A DNA stretch of 64,000 nt from an uncultured Eubacteriales bacterium (GCA_900549485.1 UROG01000009.1:1-64000), one strand, 5' to 3'. Counted from the first letter of the stretch, positions 31,100-40,370 are shown. Program-made: numbers and translations. Notes: a model not told the origin generated them from the letters alone.

Positions 31100-33250
31100 A
31101 TGGAGAAGAAATCAGCAAAAAAGTACATATTCGGCGTCCTGGCTGTGCTTCTGGCCGCCGCGCTTGTGATCATACCCTTCGCACTTGAAAGCGCGAAGGA
31201 TGCATCCGGCGATAAGGCAAGCATATTGTCTGCGGAGGCGGCTCTTGCCGACATAAGCAAAACCGTTTCCGGCGCCGGAACGCTCACGGATGAGGATGCC
31301 GTTGAAATCAAGCTCCCCTACGGCGTTGAAGTGACGAAATATCTCGTGAACAACGGCGATTTTGTCACCGAGGGTCAGCCTCTTGCCGAGGTTGACAGGA
31401 TAGACGTCATGAACTCGATATATGAGTATCAGGAAGATATTGAGTATGTTGAAACGCAGATGGCGCTCTATACAGACACGGGCGAGATGAATTTCCTCAC
31501 TACCGCCTCTGCCGGGCGCGTTATGGAGCTTTATGCGGATGTCGGCGACAGCATAAGCGACGTTATGCTTGAGCATGGCGCGCTTGCCGTACTGTCGCTT
31601 GACGGACTGCTCGCGGTGGATATAGAAACCGACGCTATCCCCGTAGGCAGCAGCGTGGGCGTCGCCGCCCCGGACGGCACCATTCTCTCCGGTCACGCGG
31701 AGAGCAAGAAAAACGGCGTCACCGTCATCACCATAAATCAGGACGGGCGCACCGTTGGTGAGAGTGTAAGCGTATTCAACGAAAATTCCGAAACGATAGG
31801 CAGCGGGGAGCTTTATGTTCACTCTCCGCTCAAAATCAGCGGGTATAACGGCACTATCGAGGCGGTACACGTAAAGATAAATCAGGATATGCAGGCCGGC
31901 GGAACGGTCTTCACTTACTCCGGAAACAGCAGCAGCGCAGAATATGACGTATATGCGGCAAAGCACACCGAACTTGCGGGGTATATGGAAGAGCTGTTCA
32001 AAATGTACACCGACGGGACGGTGAACGCGTCCGCCGCCGGTGTGGTCAGCGGCATTGACGAGGACGCGGCGGCAGAGCTTCTTGCGGCGAGCGGGGACGG
32101 AAGCGCCGCGCTTGACCTGCTGACAAATGTGACAACTCTTGAAAACGGCGGCACGGATCATGTTGTGTCCGACACTGCCGCGGAGGGATACCCATACGTC
32201 TACTATGAGGCGGGCAAGGTGAATTACATGGTCACAAATTATGATGCCGCCGTGAATCCGGGCATATACTATTCCGCAGGCGTGATAACCGCTGTGAATC
32301 TTGATAATAACGGCGAGATCGTCTCTGTTGCCTATCGGGAAACAAGAGGAGACAGATATGAGGTTTCCCGACAGGCTCTTGACGCCGTGATAAATGGAGC
32401 CGATTGCGACGAGGGGAAAATCCTGCCTGTTCCAAGCTATGGCCTGAACGCGGGAAACGCAAAAGAGGGCGCGCTGCTTCTGTTTACGTATTCGGTTCAG
32501 AGCCAGAGCACCTACGACGAAGCGCTGAGCGTTTCAGTCGTTGACGAAAACGGCACGATCATTTCCGGCGGTTCGTCGGCCGGCAGCGGCTCGGCGGGCG
32601 GAGGAACAGTGACCGGAGATGCTTCCATGTCCGGCGGACAGATGACAGGCGGCGGTTCAGCATCCGGAATGACCGGCTCGACTGCTCAGCAGGCGGCGTA
32701 TGAATATTATCCTACCAAGCAGACGAAAATAATGTCCGTCACGCCGCAGGACACAATGACCGTTGATATAACCGTTGATGAACTGGATATCCTCTCGATC
32801 AAAAAGGGGCAGGACGTTCAGATAACACTCGATGCGCTTGCGGGGCAGTCGTTTGACGGCATCATTACGGACATAGGCGTTTCCGGCAGCAACAGCGGCG
32901 GCAACACCAAGTATACCGCCGAAGTAACCATTGACCGCGCCCCTAACATGATAGCCGGAATGAACGCGACGGCGCTTATCACGCTTGAGACGGACGAGGA
33001 TCTGCTGACCGTTCCGAGCGAGGCGCTTGTCAGCGAGGGAACGAGGACATACGTTTACACAAGCTACGACAGCAAAACCGGCGCGTTGGGGAATCCCGTT
33101 GATGTGACAACGGGCGCATCCGACGGCATACTGACGGAAATAACCTCAGGACTAAAAGCGGGGGATACCGTGTGGTACAGCTACTATGACAAGCCCGACA
33201 ACGATTTTTCGTTCGGCGCGGATATGCCGCAGCCGCCGGAAATGAATTAA
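31100..33250 (+). CDS. second HlyD-type efflux adaptor, large
   Basis: Protein of 716 aa with an N-terminal membrane helix (about 9-27). The adaptor parts resemble those of the first adaptor (VSGAGTLTDEDAVEIKLPYGVEV; ITVDELDILSIKKGQDVQITLDAL; TYVYTSYDSKTGALGN), pointing to duplication. It has an extra domain near 340-470, with beta-rich sequence not seen in the first, and a Gly/Ser-rich loop near 490-530. It starts 13 bases after the permease. Two different adaptors for one ABC exporter suggest a hetero-assembly. Confidence 0.82.
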   Translation: MEKKSAKKYIFGVLAVLLAAALVIIPFALESAKDASGDKASILSAEAALADISKTVSGAGTLTDEDAVEIKLPYGVEVTKYLVNNGDFVTEGQPLAEVDRIDVMNSIYEYQEDIEYVETQMALYTDTGEMNFLTTASAGRVMELYADVGDSISDVMLEHGALAVLSLDGLLAVDIETDAIPVGSSVGVAAPDGTILSGHAESKKNGVTVITINQDGRTVGESVSVFNENSETIGSGELYVHSPLKISGYNGTIEAVHVKINQDMQAGGTVFTYSGNSSSAEYDVYAAKHTELAGYMEELFKMYTDGTVNASAAGVVSGIDEDAAAELLAASGDGSAALDLLTNVTTLENGGTDHVVSDTAAEGYPYVYYEAGKVNYMVTNYDAAVNPGIYYSAGVITAVNLDNNGEIVSVAYRETRGDRYEVSRQALDAVINGADCDEGKILPVPSYGLNAGNAKEGALLLFTYSVQSQSTYDEALSVSVVDENGTIISGGSSAGSGSAGGGTVTGDASMSGGQMTGGGSASGMTGSTAQQAAYEYYPTKQTKIMSVTPQDTMTVDITVDELDILSIKKGQDVQITLDALAGQSFDGIITDIGVSGSNSGGNTKYTAEVTIDRAPNMIAGMNATALITLETDEDLLTVPSEALVSEGTRTYVYTSYDSKTGALGNPVDVTTGASDGILTEITSGLKAGDTVWYSYYDKPDNDFSFGADMPQPPEMN

Positions 33251-33260
33251 ACCGGCTCTG

Positions 33261-33301
33261 AAAAAGCGGAGGAAGCTCCAATAAAGCTTCTTCCGCTTTT
33301 T
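33261..33301 (+). terminator. terminator of the exporter operon
   Basis: AAAAAGCGGAGGAAGCT (33261-33277) pairs with 33285-33301 with one G-T mismatch and ends in TTTTT. It closes the HlyD-MacB-FtsX-HlyD operon. Confidence 0.85.
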
Positions 33302-33305
33302 CAGC

Positions 33306-33532
33306 TTGTCAAAGAAGCAAGCTTCTTTGACAAAAGGGGCTGCACTGCGCTCTGTGCCTCGGTTGTCTGCTGTAAGCAGACAATTCGACACTCGCTCCGT
33401 GAGAAGAGTTTTCTCCGACGTACATGCCGCCGGAGAAAACGATCAAAACTATTTTTTGCCTGCGGGCAAAAAACTCTGCGAGGCTCTTTTTTGACAGTCT
33501 CAAACCGTCAGCGGCATTTGCCGCTGACGGTT
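33306..33532. repeat. row of five hairpins between convergent genes
   Basis: Five inverted repeats follow one another: TTGTCAAAGAAGC with its complement (33306-33333), a 9-bp stem (33363-33383), TTTTCTCCG/CGGAGAAAA (33409-33439), TTTTTTGCC/GGCAAAAAA (33452-33473) and a 14-bp perfect stem (33503-33532). The segment 33476-33502 resembles 42487-42510 and 115-134. No ORF is supported. This looks like a compound palindromic repeat or small non-coding mobile element; the last stem could end the GntR transcript but lacks a T run. Confidence 0.55.
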
Positions 33533-34257
33533 CAGCTTTCAAACGGATTTTTGCTGTCGGGACCGGAGAGGGAGATGAAGCTGAGAGAAGAATCAATATG
33601 CTCGCTCATGGCTCTGCGGGCAAGATCGGGCATACGCATACGTATCGCAGATACGACGGAGGTGTGGTTATACATCACCTTGGACAGCCACGGGTTTTTC
33701 TCGCTGTTCTCGTCGCCGATGAAATTGAGCATGGAGCTTTGGTACATCGTGAGCTTCGGCAGAAGATGCTCATAGCTGTCGGAGATGTACGGATTGCCGC
33801 AGGAATTGATGATAAGGCGGTGAAAAGGCATATCGGTGTCCTTCATTCCACGCACGTCGCGTTTGCGGACGCTTTCCCTGAACGCCTCGGCCAGCGCGTT
33901 CAGCCGGTATATCGTCTGCTCGTCCATGTTGTGCGCGCAGAGTGAGGCGGCCTCACTCTCGATCGCGTCGCGCACCTGATAGAGCTTGATCATGTCGTCT
34001 ATATCAAGGCTCAGCACAAAACTGCCGCTTGCGTTCTCACGCGATACGACAAAGCCGATGTCCGTCAGATGCGCCACGGCGTCCGCGACGGGTGTGCGGG
34101 AAATGCCCAGCTCCGTCGCTATCTGATTGATGTTGAGCTTTGTTCCGGGCGGAATCCTCAGGTTGATGATGTCGTCATACAACATTCTTGAGACAATATC
34201 CTTGAGCTTTTCGTTGGGAGACTGCATCATATACTGTTTAAGCCTGTACTGCTCCAT
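33532..34257 (-). CDS. GntR-family transcriptional regulator, FCD type
   Basis: Protein of 241 aa with a winged helix (about 10-75; GTKLNINQIATELGISRTPVADAVAHL) and a helical FCD domain. ATG at 34257 follows AAGGAG at 8 bases; the longer frame has no site. It lies after traX and the Ig-like surface protein gene in the same direction, with 16-base gaps. Ligand unknown; it may control a distant metabolic gene set. Confidence 0.85.
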   Translation of the reverse strand: MEQYRLKQYMMQSPNEKLKDIVSRMLYDDIINLRIPPGTKLNINQIATELGISRTPVADAVAHLTDIGFVVSRENASGSFVLSLDIDDMIKLYQVRDAIESEAASLCAHNMDEQTIYRLNALAEAFRESVRKRDVRGMKDTDMPFHRLIINSCGNPYISDSYEHLLPKLTMYQSSMLNFIGDENSEKNPWLSKVMYNHTSVVSAIRMRMPDLARRAMSEHIDSSLSFISLSGPDSKNPFES

Positions 34258-34273
34258 AAAGAGAACTCCTTGT

Positions 34274-35149
34274 TCACGCAAACCGGTATATTATACCGAG
34301 CAATATAAGATGTGACGGATAGGCATAGTAAAACGCTTTTGTCTTTCTGCCGGCCTTTCCCGAATACATAAGCACAGGCACTGCGGCAAGCGCGGCGGCA
34401 GCCGTCATGCCGAGACGTGCGCTGCCCTGCGGCAGGTACAGCGCCGCGCCCCACAGCACCACGGAAACAGCCTGAATGGCGCGGCTGTGTCTGAAAAGAT
34501 ACAGCGCGGCGATAAGCAGCAGCCCCGTGTACCCGTAGTCCGAGTTCTTGAGAAGAAGCGCGCATACCGCCGTCGCCAGAAGCACGGCGGCGGCAATGTC
34601 AGCGGGGCGGTATTCCGCGCGGCGCTCAAGCATATCAATAACGCAGATGGCCGCGAGCGAACAGGCAAGCGTATAGAAAACGTTCAGCTTGCCGCCCAGA
34701 AGGGTCATACCGCCAAGTGAGAGCGACGTCCCGGCAACGGCGCAGGCGGTCAGCGCAGCGGCGGACAGCGAAAGATATCTTTTCCGGAAGACGGAGACGG
34801 CGAATGCGGCCGACAGCAGCGCGAAAACGGCAAGGAATGCCGCGTCGGTGCGGAAAGCGAACAGGGTTTCCGCAGGCTGCACGGAGCTTGACCTCAGAGG
34901 AGCAAAATTGAACGGTATCTGAGAAAGAGCGGCAAACGCGCACAGACGTGAAAGATACTTCGTTCTGCTTCCGGTTTTCTCAAAGCCGTTGACGATAAGA
35001 AAGGCATACAGAGGAAAAGCGATTCTACCTAAAGAGCGCATCACCAGATATTGTGATGCGCTCAGTTTGTATAAGTATGCAAGCATACAGCCGGTGTGGT
35101 CAATAAGCATTGACACAAGGGCGATCATTTTGACGGCGAACGCGCTCAT
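34274..35149 (-). CDS. TraX family membrane protein
   Basis: Protein of 291 aa with about nine membrane helices. It begins with the TraX signature KMIALVSMLIDHTG, then MRSLGRIAFPLYAFLIVNGFEKTGS and LSQIPFN. TraX acetylates F-pilin; chromosomal relatives in Firmicutes are thought to be acyltransferases for surface polymers. No conjugation genes are near. It starts 16 bases after the Ig-like protein gene, so surface modification is a reasonable guess. Confidence 0.88.
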   Translation of the reverse strand: MSAFAVKMIALVSMLIDHTGCMLAYLYKLSASQYLVMRSLGRIAFPLYAFLIVNGFEKTGSRTKYLSRLCAFAALSQIPFNFAPLRSSSVQPAETLFAFRTDAAFLAVFALLSAAFAVSVFRKRYLSLSAAALTACAVAGTSLSLGGMTLLGGKLNVFYTLACSLAAICVIDMLERRAEYRPADIAAAVLLATAVCALLLKNSDYGYTGLLLIAALYLFRHSRAIQAVSVVLWGAALYLPQGSARLGMTAAAALAAVPVLMYSGKAGRKTKAFYYAYPSHLILLGIIYRFA

Positions 35150-35164
35150 TGCTCCACCGTGCTG

Positions 35165-36841
35165 TCAGTCGTAGTAATCGTCGTCGTCATATCTGCTGCC
35201 GTAATTGCGTCTGCCCTTGCCCCTGCCGCGATAGTCGTTGTCGTCGGAGTTGGACTTTTTCAGCACGATGAATGCGCCGATACCCACGGCGGCCGCTACA
35301 AGCATTGCTATGAGCGGCAAAGCCAGCTGCGAAAGAAGGCTCTTGTCATTGCCCTTTGAGGGAGCGGGGGTGGGAGTGGGCGAGGGGGACGGGGAAGCGG
35401 TAACGGAGGCGGTGTAGGTCACGGCGACAGGACTGGAGTAAACGACTTTGCTGGTCTTGGTGCCGTCGGTCGCCCATACGCCGACATAATAGTACTTGCT
35501 GCCCGAAAGCGCCTCGGGAGTATATGTTGCAGACTGTGCGCCCGCAATGGCGGTGCCGTTTGCGTTGGAATTTTTGTCGTTCTTGTACCACTGATATTTA
35601 AGCTGGGTGCCGCCGGTGTTGTCATCGACCGCGACAACGGACAGCGATGCGGCCTGACCGTTCTCAACCACGGCGCCCTCCGGCTGAACGGAAATGGTGG
35701 GCGCGAGAATGGCGGTGTTGGCGGAGGGAGCGGCAGTCACTGCGGGAGCGGTCGGCGCGGGCGTCGCTGCGCCCGGAATATAGGAGGAGGCGGCGGGCGT
35801 AGGCGCCGTATACTGGCTGTTGACGGTGAGCTTTGCGGAATTCGATATCTTGAACTGAGTTCTGGCGGCGTCGGCATAGAAAACGCATATGATGCTCATG
35901 CCGTTCATTGACGCAGGGATATTGCTCAGAACGAGCGTGTCGGTGTTCGCGCCGTACACCTGAAGACCGTTGATATAAGAGGGGGCTTCATCGGCGCGGA
36001 TAAAGCTGTTGCTGCCGTCGTTCTTGACGATGCGCCACTGGAAGGAGGCGGCGCCGTCGGCCCTGGCGATAAAGGTGGCTTTGCCGCCTGCCGTTACGGT
36101 CTCGCCGGTCGGGTGCTTGGTGATGTTCATCTCACCGGAGTATACGTACACAACGTCCGTATACACATCCTGGCTCTTGTCAACGCCGTTTGTGGAATGG
36201 ATAGCGCAGATATAATACATTTTGCTGGGAGCGTAAGAGACGGGAACGGTGTAAGACGCGGATGTCGCGCCGTTTATCGGAGTGGAGTATCTCATATCGC
36301 CGGTGGTGTTGCAGTACCACTGATATTCAAGCGCAACGCCCTGATTCTGCCATGCGCAGGTCGCCTGAACGGAGAGCGTCGCAGACTGACCAAGCGCCAC
36401 GGAGGTGTTCTTCGGCTGCGTCACTATCTGGGGCGGGGTAACGGGCGCGGTGCCGTCAAGAGAAGGTGTGGCGGTGGGGTAGACGTTGCCGCCGGGGTTG
36501 GAAGTGACGTTCAGCACACATGCGGTGGAGGTCACGGCGTACTGACCGCTTCTTGCGACGCAGTATATCTTGTCGTTTGAAGAAACGGTAAAGGTGATGC
36601 TGGAGGACGACCAGTTGATCTTGCCTGCGTTGCTGTACCATTCATAGGAAACGGCGCCGTTGCCGCCGCTGACTTCAAAGCTCAGCGTGACCTGCTCGTT
36701 GGGAGAAACGCTGCGGACAGGATCAAGATCCTTCAATATTGTGAGCGGCATCTCCGCCGCGGCAGAAGCGGACAGAGCCATGGGGAAAAGCAGCGCGGCG
36801 ATCATCAGAACCGCAAAAAGCTTTACTCTAAACTTCTTCAT
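35165..36841 (-). CDS. cell-surface protein with several Ig-like domains and a C-terminal membrane anchor
   Basis: Protein of 558 aa. Signal peptide (about 1-28), then four repeats with the Ig-like WY pattern (YEWYSNAGK, YQWYCNTTG, FQWRIVKND, YQWYKNDKN), each beginning with a phrase like ITKHPTG, IVTQPKN or ISVQPEG. Pro/Thr/Ala-rich linkers lie near 345-375 and 485-505. A membrane helix near 510-535 and a charged Tyr/Asp-rich tail end it. Strong ribosome site GGAGG. Likely a wall-spanning or adhesive surface protein. Confidence 0.82.
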   Translation of the reverse strand: MKKFRVKLFAVLMIAALLFPMALSASAAAEMPLTILKDLDPVRSVSPNEQVTLSFEVSGGNGAVSYEWYSNAGKINWSSSSITFTVSSNDKIYCVARSGQYAVTSTACVLNVTSNPGGNVYPTATPSLDGTAPVTPPQIVTQPKNTSVALGQSATLSVQATCAWQNQGVALEYQWYCNTTGDMRYSTPINGATSASYTVPVSYAPSKMYYICAIHSTNGVDKSQDVYTDVVYVYSGEMNITKHPTGETVTAGGKATFIARADGAASFQWRIVKNDGSNSFIRADEAPSYINGLQVYGANTDTLVLSNIPASMNGMSIICVFYADAARTQFKISNSAKLTVNSQYTAPTPAASSYIPGAATPAPTAPAVTAAPSANTAILAPTISVQPEGAVVENGQAASLSVVAVDDNTGGTQLKYQWYKNDKNSNANGTAIAGAQSATYTPEALSGSKYYYVGVWATDGTKTSKVVYSSPVAVTYTASVTASPSPSPTPTPAPSKGNDKSLLSQLALPLIAMLVAAAVGIGAFIVLKKSNSDDNDYRGRGKGRRNYGSRYDDDDYYD

Positions 36842-36873
36842 TTTTCTTCCTCCGAAATATTGCTTTACATAAC

Positions 36874-36902
36874 ATTATATAACACGATTTTTGCAATTAC
36901 AA
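36874..36902 (-). promoter_or_regulatory. promoter of the Ig-like protein-traX-gntR genes
   Basis: TTGTAA (36897-36902 on minus), 17-base spacer, TATAAT (36874-36879), with start near 36867 and a short leader. Confidence 0.65.
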
Positions 36903-37023
36903 TAGCAAATCATCTTTTCATGGCTAATAGACGCGGCATTTTTCAAAATGTTGCACATTTTGCGGAAAAAATTTTGCGCACACGGGCAAATTTTGCTTTC
37001 ATCGGGAAACATAAAGACTGTAC

Positions 37024-37052
37024 TTGCCCGAAATAAAGTAAAATGATATAAT
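37024..37052 (+). promoter_or_regulatory. promoter of the MFS transporter gene
   Basis: TTGCCC (37024-37029), 17-base spacer, TATAAT (37047-37052). Expected start near 37059, which argues against the upstream ATG at 37055 being used. Confidence 0.65.
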
Positions 37053-37093
37053 TCATGCAGGTTTTACACAAAAAAGTGAAAGGAATGATTTTA

Positions 37094-38404
37094 TTGGAGA
37101 AAACAGAAAAGAATCACGAAACAAGATCTCTTTTCAGAACCCTCAACCGCGCAAAGGCTTTCAGCAAGCTCAATGAGCAGGAGTTTGCATGGGTGCTTTA
37201 TGACGTTGGCAACTCCGCTTTTACAATGCTCGCCTGCTCGCTTATACCTATCTGGTTCAAAAGCCTTGCAAAAGGCGTGATCTCCCCTGACAGGGCAACG
37301 GCGTACTATGCTGCGGCGGTTTCGATAGTAACCATTATCGCTGCGCTTATTGGCCCGGTAGTCGGCGTCCTTGCCGATCACCGCGGCAGAAAGAAAATTA
37401 TTTTCAGCACTATTGTGGCATGCGGCGTTACGGGCTGCGTTATCAACGGCTTTATATCGCATTGGGTCATATTTCTTGTGCTGTATGTCATTACAAAGGT
37501 CTGTTACAGTGCCTCGATCACCGTGTATGACTCCATGCTGAACGACATCACTACCGAGGAACGCATGGACGAAGTTTCTTCATACGGCTACGCATGGGGG
37601 TACATAGGCTCCTGTATTCCTTTCCTCGTGGCGCTTATCGCGTACGTTCTCGGACCGGATATGCTCGGCGTGCTGTCCGGCGCGCTGTCGAAGATTATCG
37701 GCTTCACGGTTACCGCCGTATGGTGGCTGCTTGTCACGATACCCCTTCTCAAGACCTATAAGCAGTCCAACTATGTCGAGGTGGAGAACAACACTGTCGG
37801 AAAGACCTTTGGGAAAATATTCGCAACCCTCAGACGCATAGCGGTGAGCGAGAAAAAGGTGCTTTTCTTCCTCATAGCCTTCTTCCTGTATATCGACGGC
37901 GTCGGCACGATCATTGACAACTGCATCAATATCGGCACCGACCTCAATCTCAATACCGTCGGGCAGGTGGTGTTCCTGCTTGCGACGCAGGTTATCGCAT
38001 TCGGCGGCTCCCTTGTTTTCGCACGGCTTTCAAAGAAGTACGATACCGTGACGCTCATCCTCGTCTGCATTGTCGGCTACTTCTGCGTATGTCTCTACGC
38101 GCTCACGCTCAGAACGCTGCTTCATTTCGGGATACTGGCGTTCGGCGTCGGCTGCTTCCAGGGCTCCATACAGTCGCTTTCGCGCTCCTATTACTCCAAG
38201 ATCATTCCCGCCGAAAATTCCGGCGAATATTTCGGCATCTACGATATTTTCAGCAAAGGCGCATCCTTCCTCGGCTCCGCCGTTATAGCGGGGGTCAAGC
38301 TTGCCGGCGGCACGATCAACGTCGCCGTCGCCTGCCTTGCGATATTCTTCTTCCTCGGCTTCATCTTCCTCAGGATCGCCGACAAACAGGAAAACACAAA
38401 ATAA
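37094..38404 (+). CDS. MFS transporter, UMF1/Atg22-like
   Basis: Protein of 436 aa from a TTG start. AAAGGA (37079-37084) is 9 bases before this TTG but directly touches the ATG at 37085, so TTG is favoured. About 12 membrane helices. It has the UMF1 opening WVLYDVGNSAFTMLACSLIPIWFK and the MFS loop GVLADHRGRKK. UMF1 proteins resemble yeast Atg22, a vacuolar amino-acid exporter. Substrate here unknown. It stands alone. Confidence 0.87.
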   Translation: MEKTEKNHETRSLFRTLNRAKAFSKLNEQEFAWVLYDVGNSAFTMLACSLIPIWFKSLAKGVISPDRATAYYAAAVSIVTIIAALIGPVVGVLADHRGRKKIIFSTIVACGVTGCVINGFISHWVIFLVLYVITKVCYSASITVYDSMLNDITTEERMDEVSSYGYAWGYIGSCIPFLVALIAYVLGPDMLGVLSGALSKIIGFTVTAVWWLLVTIPLLKTYKQSNYVEVENNTVGKTFGKIFATLRRIAVSEKKVLFFLIAFFLYIDGVGTIIDNCINIGTDLNLNTVGQVVFLLATQVIAFGGSLVFARLSKKYDTVTLILVCIVGYFCVCLYALTLRTLLHFGILAFGVGCFQGSIQSLSRSYYSKIIPAENSGEYFGIYDIFSKGASFLGSAVIAGVKLAGGTINVAVACLAIFFFLGFIFLRIADKQENTK

Positions 38405-38424
38405 AATTTCCGCAGAGAAAAAGC

Positions 38425-38460
38425 AGCCCCCCGATACGCCGCAAGGCGTATCGGGGGGCT
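38425..38460. terminator. strong hairpin terminator between convergent genes
   Basis: A perfect 16-bp stem (38425-38440 with 38445-38460) around GCAA. On the minus strand it is followed by GCTTTTTCTC, so it ends the P-loop protein transcript; on the plus strand it lies 20 bases after the MFS stop with no T run. Confidence 0.8.
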
Positions 38461-38501
38461 ATGTTATGCCCAAACGTTCGGGTAAAATGAGTGTTGGGCT
38501 G

Positions 38502-38915
38502 TTATATTATATACTGCTTGAGCTCATCGGGAACGGTTTCGGGATTGGCGGAAATGCTCAGATAGAAATCGACCTTTTCACTCTCGGAAAAGCTGTTGAG
38601 CCATCTGACAAAATTGACCATTGCCTCGAGGCTTTTGTCGCCGACGAGCTTATAATAATTATCAATAAAGAAATGCGTGATATCATAGTTGCCTGCGTGA
38701 ATACCGCTGAGGAAGCCCTTGAGCAGTTCATAAGAGCCGATATCATAGCTGCCCGCGTCAATGAGCCGCGCCTGATAAGGAATGTCATAGGTGAGACTGC
38801 GCTCTTTTTCTATCACGACCACGTCTCCGCTGCCGTCCTTTAAAGCCTCCACAACAAGGTCTACAAGCTTCTTTGTCTTACCCGAACCCTTGAGACCCAT
38901 AATCAGTTTAACCAT
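38502..38915 (-). CDS. small P-loop NTPase-like protein
   Basis: Protein of 137 aa with a clear Walker A at the start (GLKGSGKT, 7-14) and a DITHFFIDNYYKL segment near 83-95 that could be Walker B. It is too short for a full ATPase of known type. The start at 38915 follows AAAGGAG; the ATG seven codons upstream overlaps that site. It is a single gene with its own terminator. Family not recognised; a role in nucleotide-dependent sensing is only a guess. Confidence 0.65.
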   Translation of the reverse strand: MVKLIMGLKGSGKTKKLVDLVVEALKDGSGDVVVIEKERSLTYDIPYQARLIDAGSYDIGSYELLKGFLSGIHAGNYDITHFFIDNYYKLVGDKSLEAMVNFVRWLNSFSESEKVDFYLSISANPETVPDELKQYII

Positions 38916-39060
38916 GTAGTCCACGCTCCTTTTCAATATTGATAATTATGTTAAATTCAGTTGTCGGATTACATAACACAGCTTATCATCTTTTGACAAA
39001 AAGGGCAAGAGGAAAAGTGGACCCATTCGGTTAACTTTCGGTTAACAACGGGGGAGAGAT

Positions 39061-40341
39061 TTATTTGTTCAGCAGCTTTTCGAGCGCGGCGAGCTTCATG
39101 CTCACGCAGAAGACCTGCATCGCCGTGTCAAGCTCATCCACCTCAGGATAGGAGGGTGCAATGCGGATGTTGGAGTCGTTGGGATCAACGCCGTAGGGGT
39201 ATGTCGCGCCTGCGCCGGTCATGGTAACGCCCGCTTCCTTTGTCAGGGCGAGAGTACGCTTTGCAAGCCCCGGCGCGGTGTTTACCGACACGAAATAGCC
39301 GCCCGCCGGCTTCTGCCAGCCTGCAATTCCTGCCGGCGCGATCTCTTTTTCAAGATTTTCAAGCACACACCTGAATTTTGGCGCAAGCACGGCGGCGTGC
39401 TTCTTCATCAGGGCAAGAGTGTGTTCCTTATCCTTGAGGTATTTCACATGGCGGAGCTGATTTACCTTGTCGTAGGAAATTATTTCCACCGTCAGCAGCT
39501 TCAGATAAGCCATGAGATTGTCTTCCGAGGTTGCCATGACGGAAATGCCCGCGCCGGGGAAGGTTATCTTCGAGGTGGAAGCATATTCGTACACCATGTC
39601 GGGGTTCCCCGCCTCGCGGCAGAGCGTCAGAATGTCCTCAAAAGGCCTGAACTCGCCCTCAAACTCATGGACACAGTAGGCGTTGTCCCACATGAGCATG
39701 AAATCGGGCGCGGCGGGCTTCATCGCGGCAATGCGGCGGATCGTCACGTCGGAATAAATTATCCCGTCGGGGTTTGAATACTTCGGCACACACCACATAC
39801 CCTTGACGGCGGGGTCCTTTATAAGCTCCTCGACCATATCCATATCAGGCCCTGCGGGGGTCATGGGTACGGTGATAAGCTCAAAGCCGAAGGATTCCGT
39901 CACCTTGAAATGCCTGTCATAGCCCGGAGCGGGACAGAGCCACTTCACCTTGTCAAGCTTATACCACGGGCAGACGGAATGGTTGAGACCGTGAGTGAAC
40001 GCCTTTGAGACGGTATCATACATCAGGTTGAGCGACGAGTTGCCGCCGATAAGACATTCCTCCGCCTTGCAGCCGAGTATATCCGCGAAAAGCTCCTTTG
40101 CCTCGCGCAGACCCGAAAGCTCGCCGTAGTTTCTGGCCTCTGCGCTTGCCCCGGCGAAATCCTCTGGCGTGAGCAGGACGCTGAGCATATCACTTACAAG
40201 GTCAAGCTGCTTTGAGCCGGGCTTTCCGCGCGCCATATTGAGCTTCAGCCCCTTTGCCTTGAGGGCTTCATATTTTTCCGAACACAGCTTATATTCTTCC
40301 TCGAGCTGTGCCTTGGATGCAGTTGAATAATTTGAAAGCAT
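39061..40341 (-). CDS. PLP-dependent aminotransferase, class I-like (MocR-type aspartate aminotransferase)
   Basis: Protein of 426 aa. ATG at 40341 follows AAGGAGG. It opens with KLNMARGKPGSKQLDLVSDM, typical of the PF12897 group, and carries GGNSSLNLMYD, CPAPGYDRHF, PKYSNPDG, WDNAYCVHEF and the PLP lysine in YASTSKITFPGAG. It likely transfers amino groups between aspartate or another amino acid and 2-oxoglutarate. It lies 30 bases after the acyltransferase gene, last of a minus-strand series. Confidence 0.88.
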   Translation of the reverse strand: MLSNYSTASKAQLEEEYKLCSEKYEALKAKGLKLNMARGKPGSKQLDLVSDMLSVLLTPEDFAGASAEARNYGELSGLREAKELFADILGCKAEECLIGGNSSLNLMYDTVSKAFTHGLNHSVCPWYKLDKVKWLCPAPGYDRHFKVTESFGFELITVPMTPAGPDMDMVEELIKDPAVKGMWCVPKYSNPDGIIYSDVTIRRIAAMKPAAPDFMLMWDNAYCVHEFEGEFRPFEDILTLCREAGNPDMVYEYASTSKITFPGAGISVMATSEDNLMAYLKLLTVEIISYDKVNQLRHVKYLKDKEHTLALMKKHAAVLAPKFRCVLENLEKEIAPAGIAGWQKPAGGYFVSVNTAPGLAKRTLALTKEAGVTMTGAGATYPYGVDPNDSNIRIAPSYPEVDELDTAMQVFCVSMKLAALEKLLNK

Positions 40342-40370
40342 ATTGTTCCTCCTTATGAGATGTTGACGGA

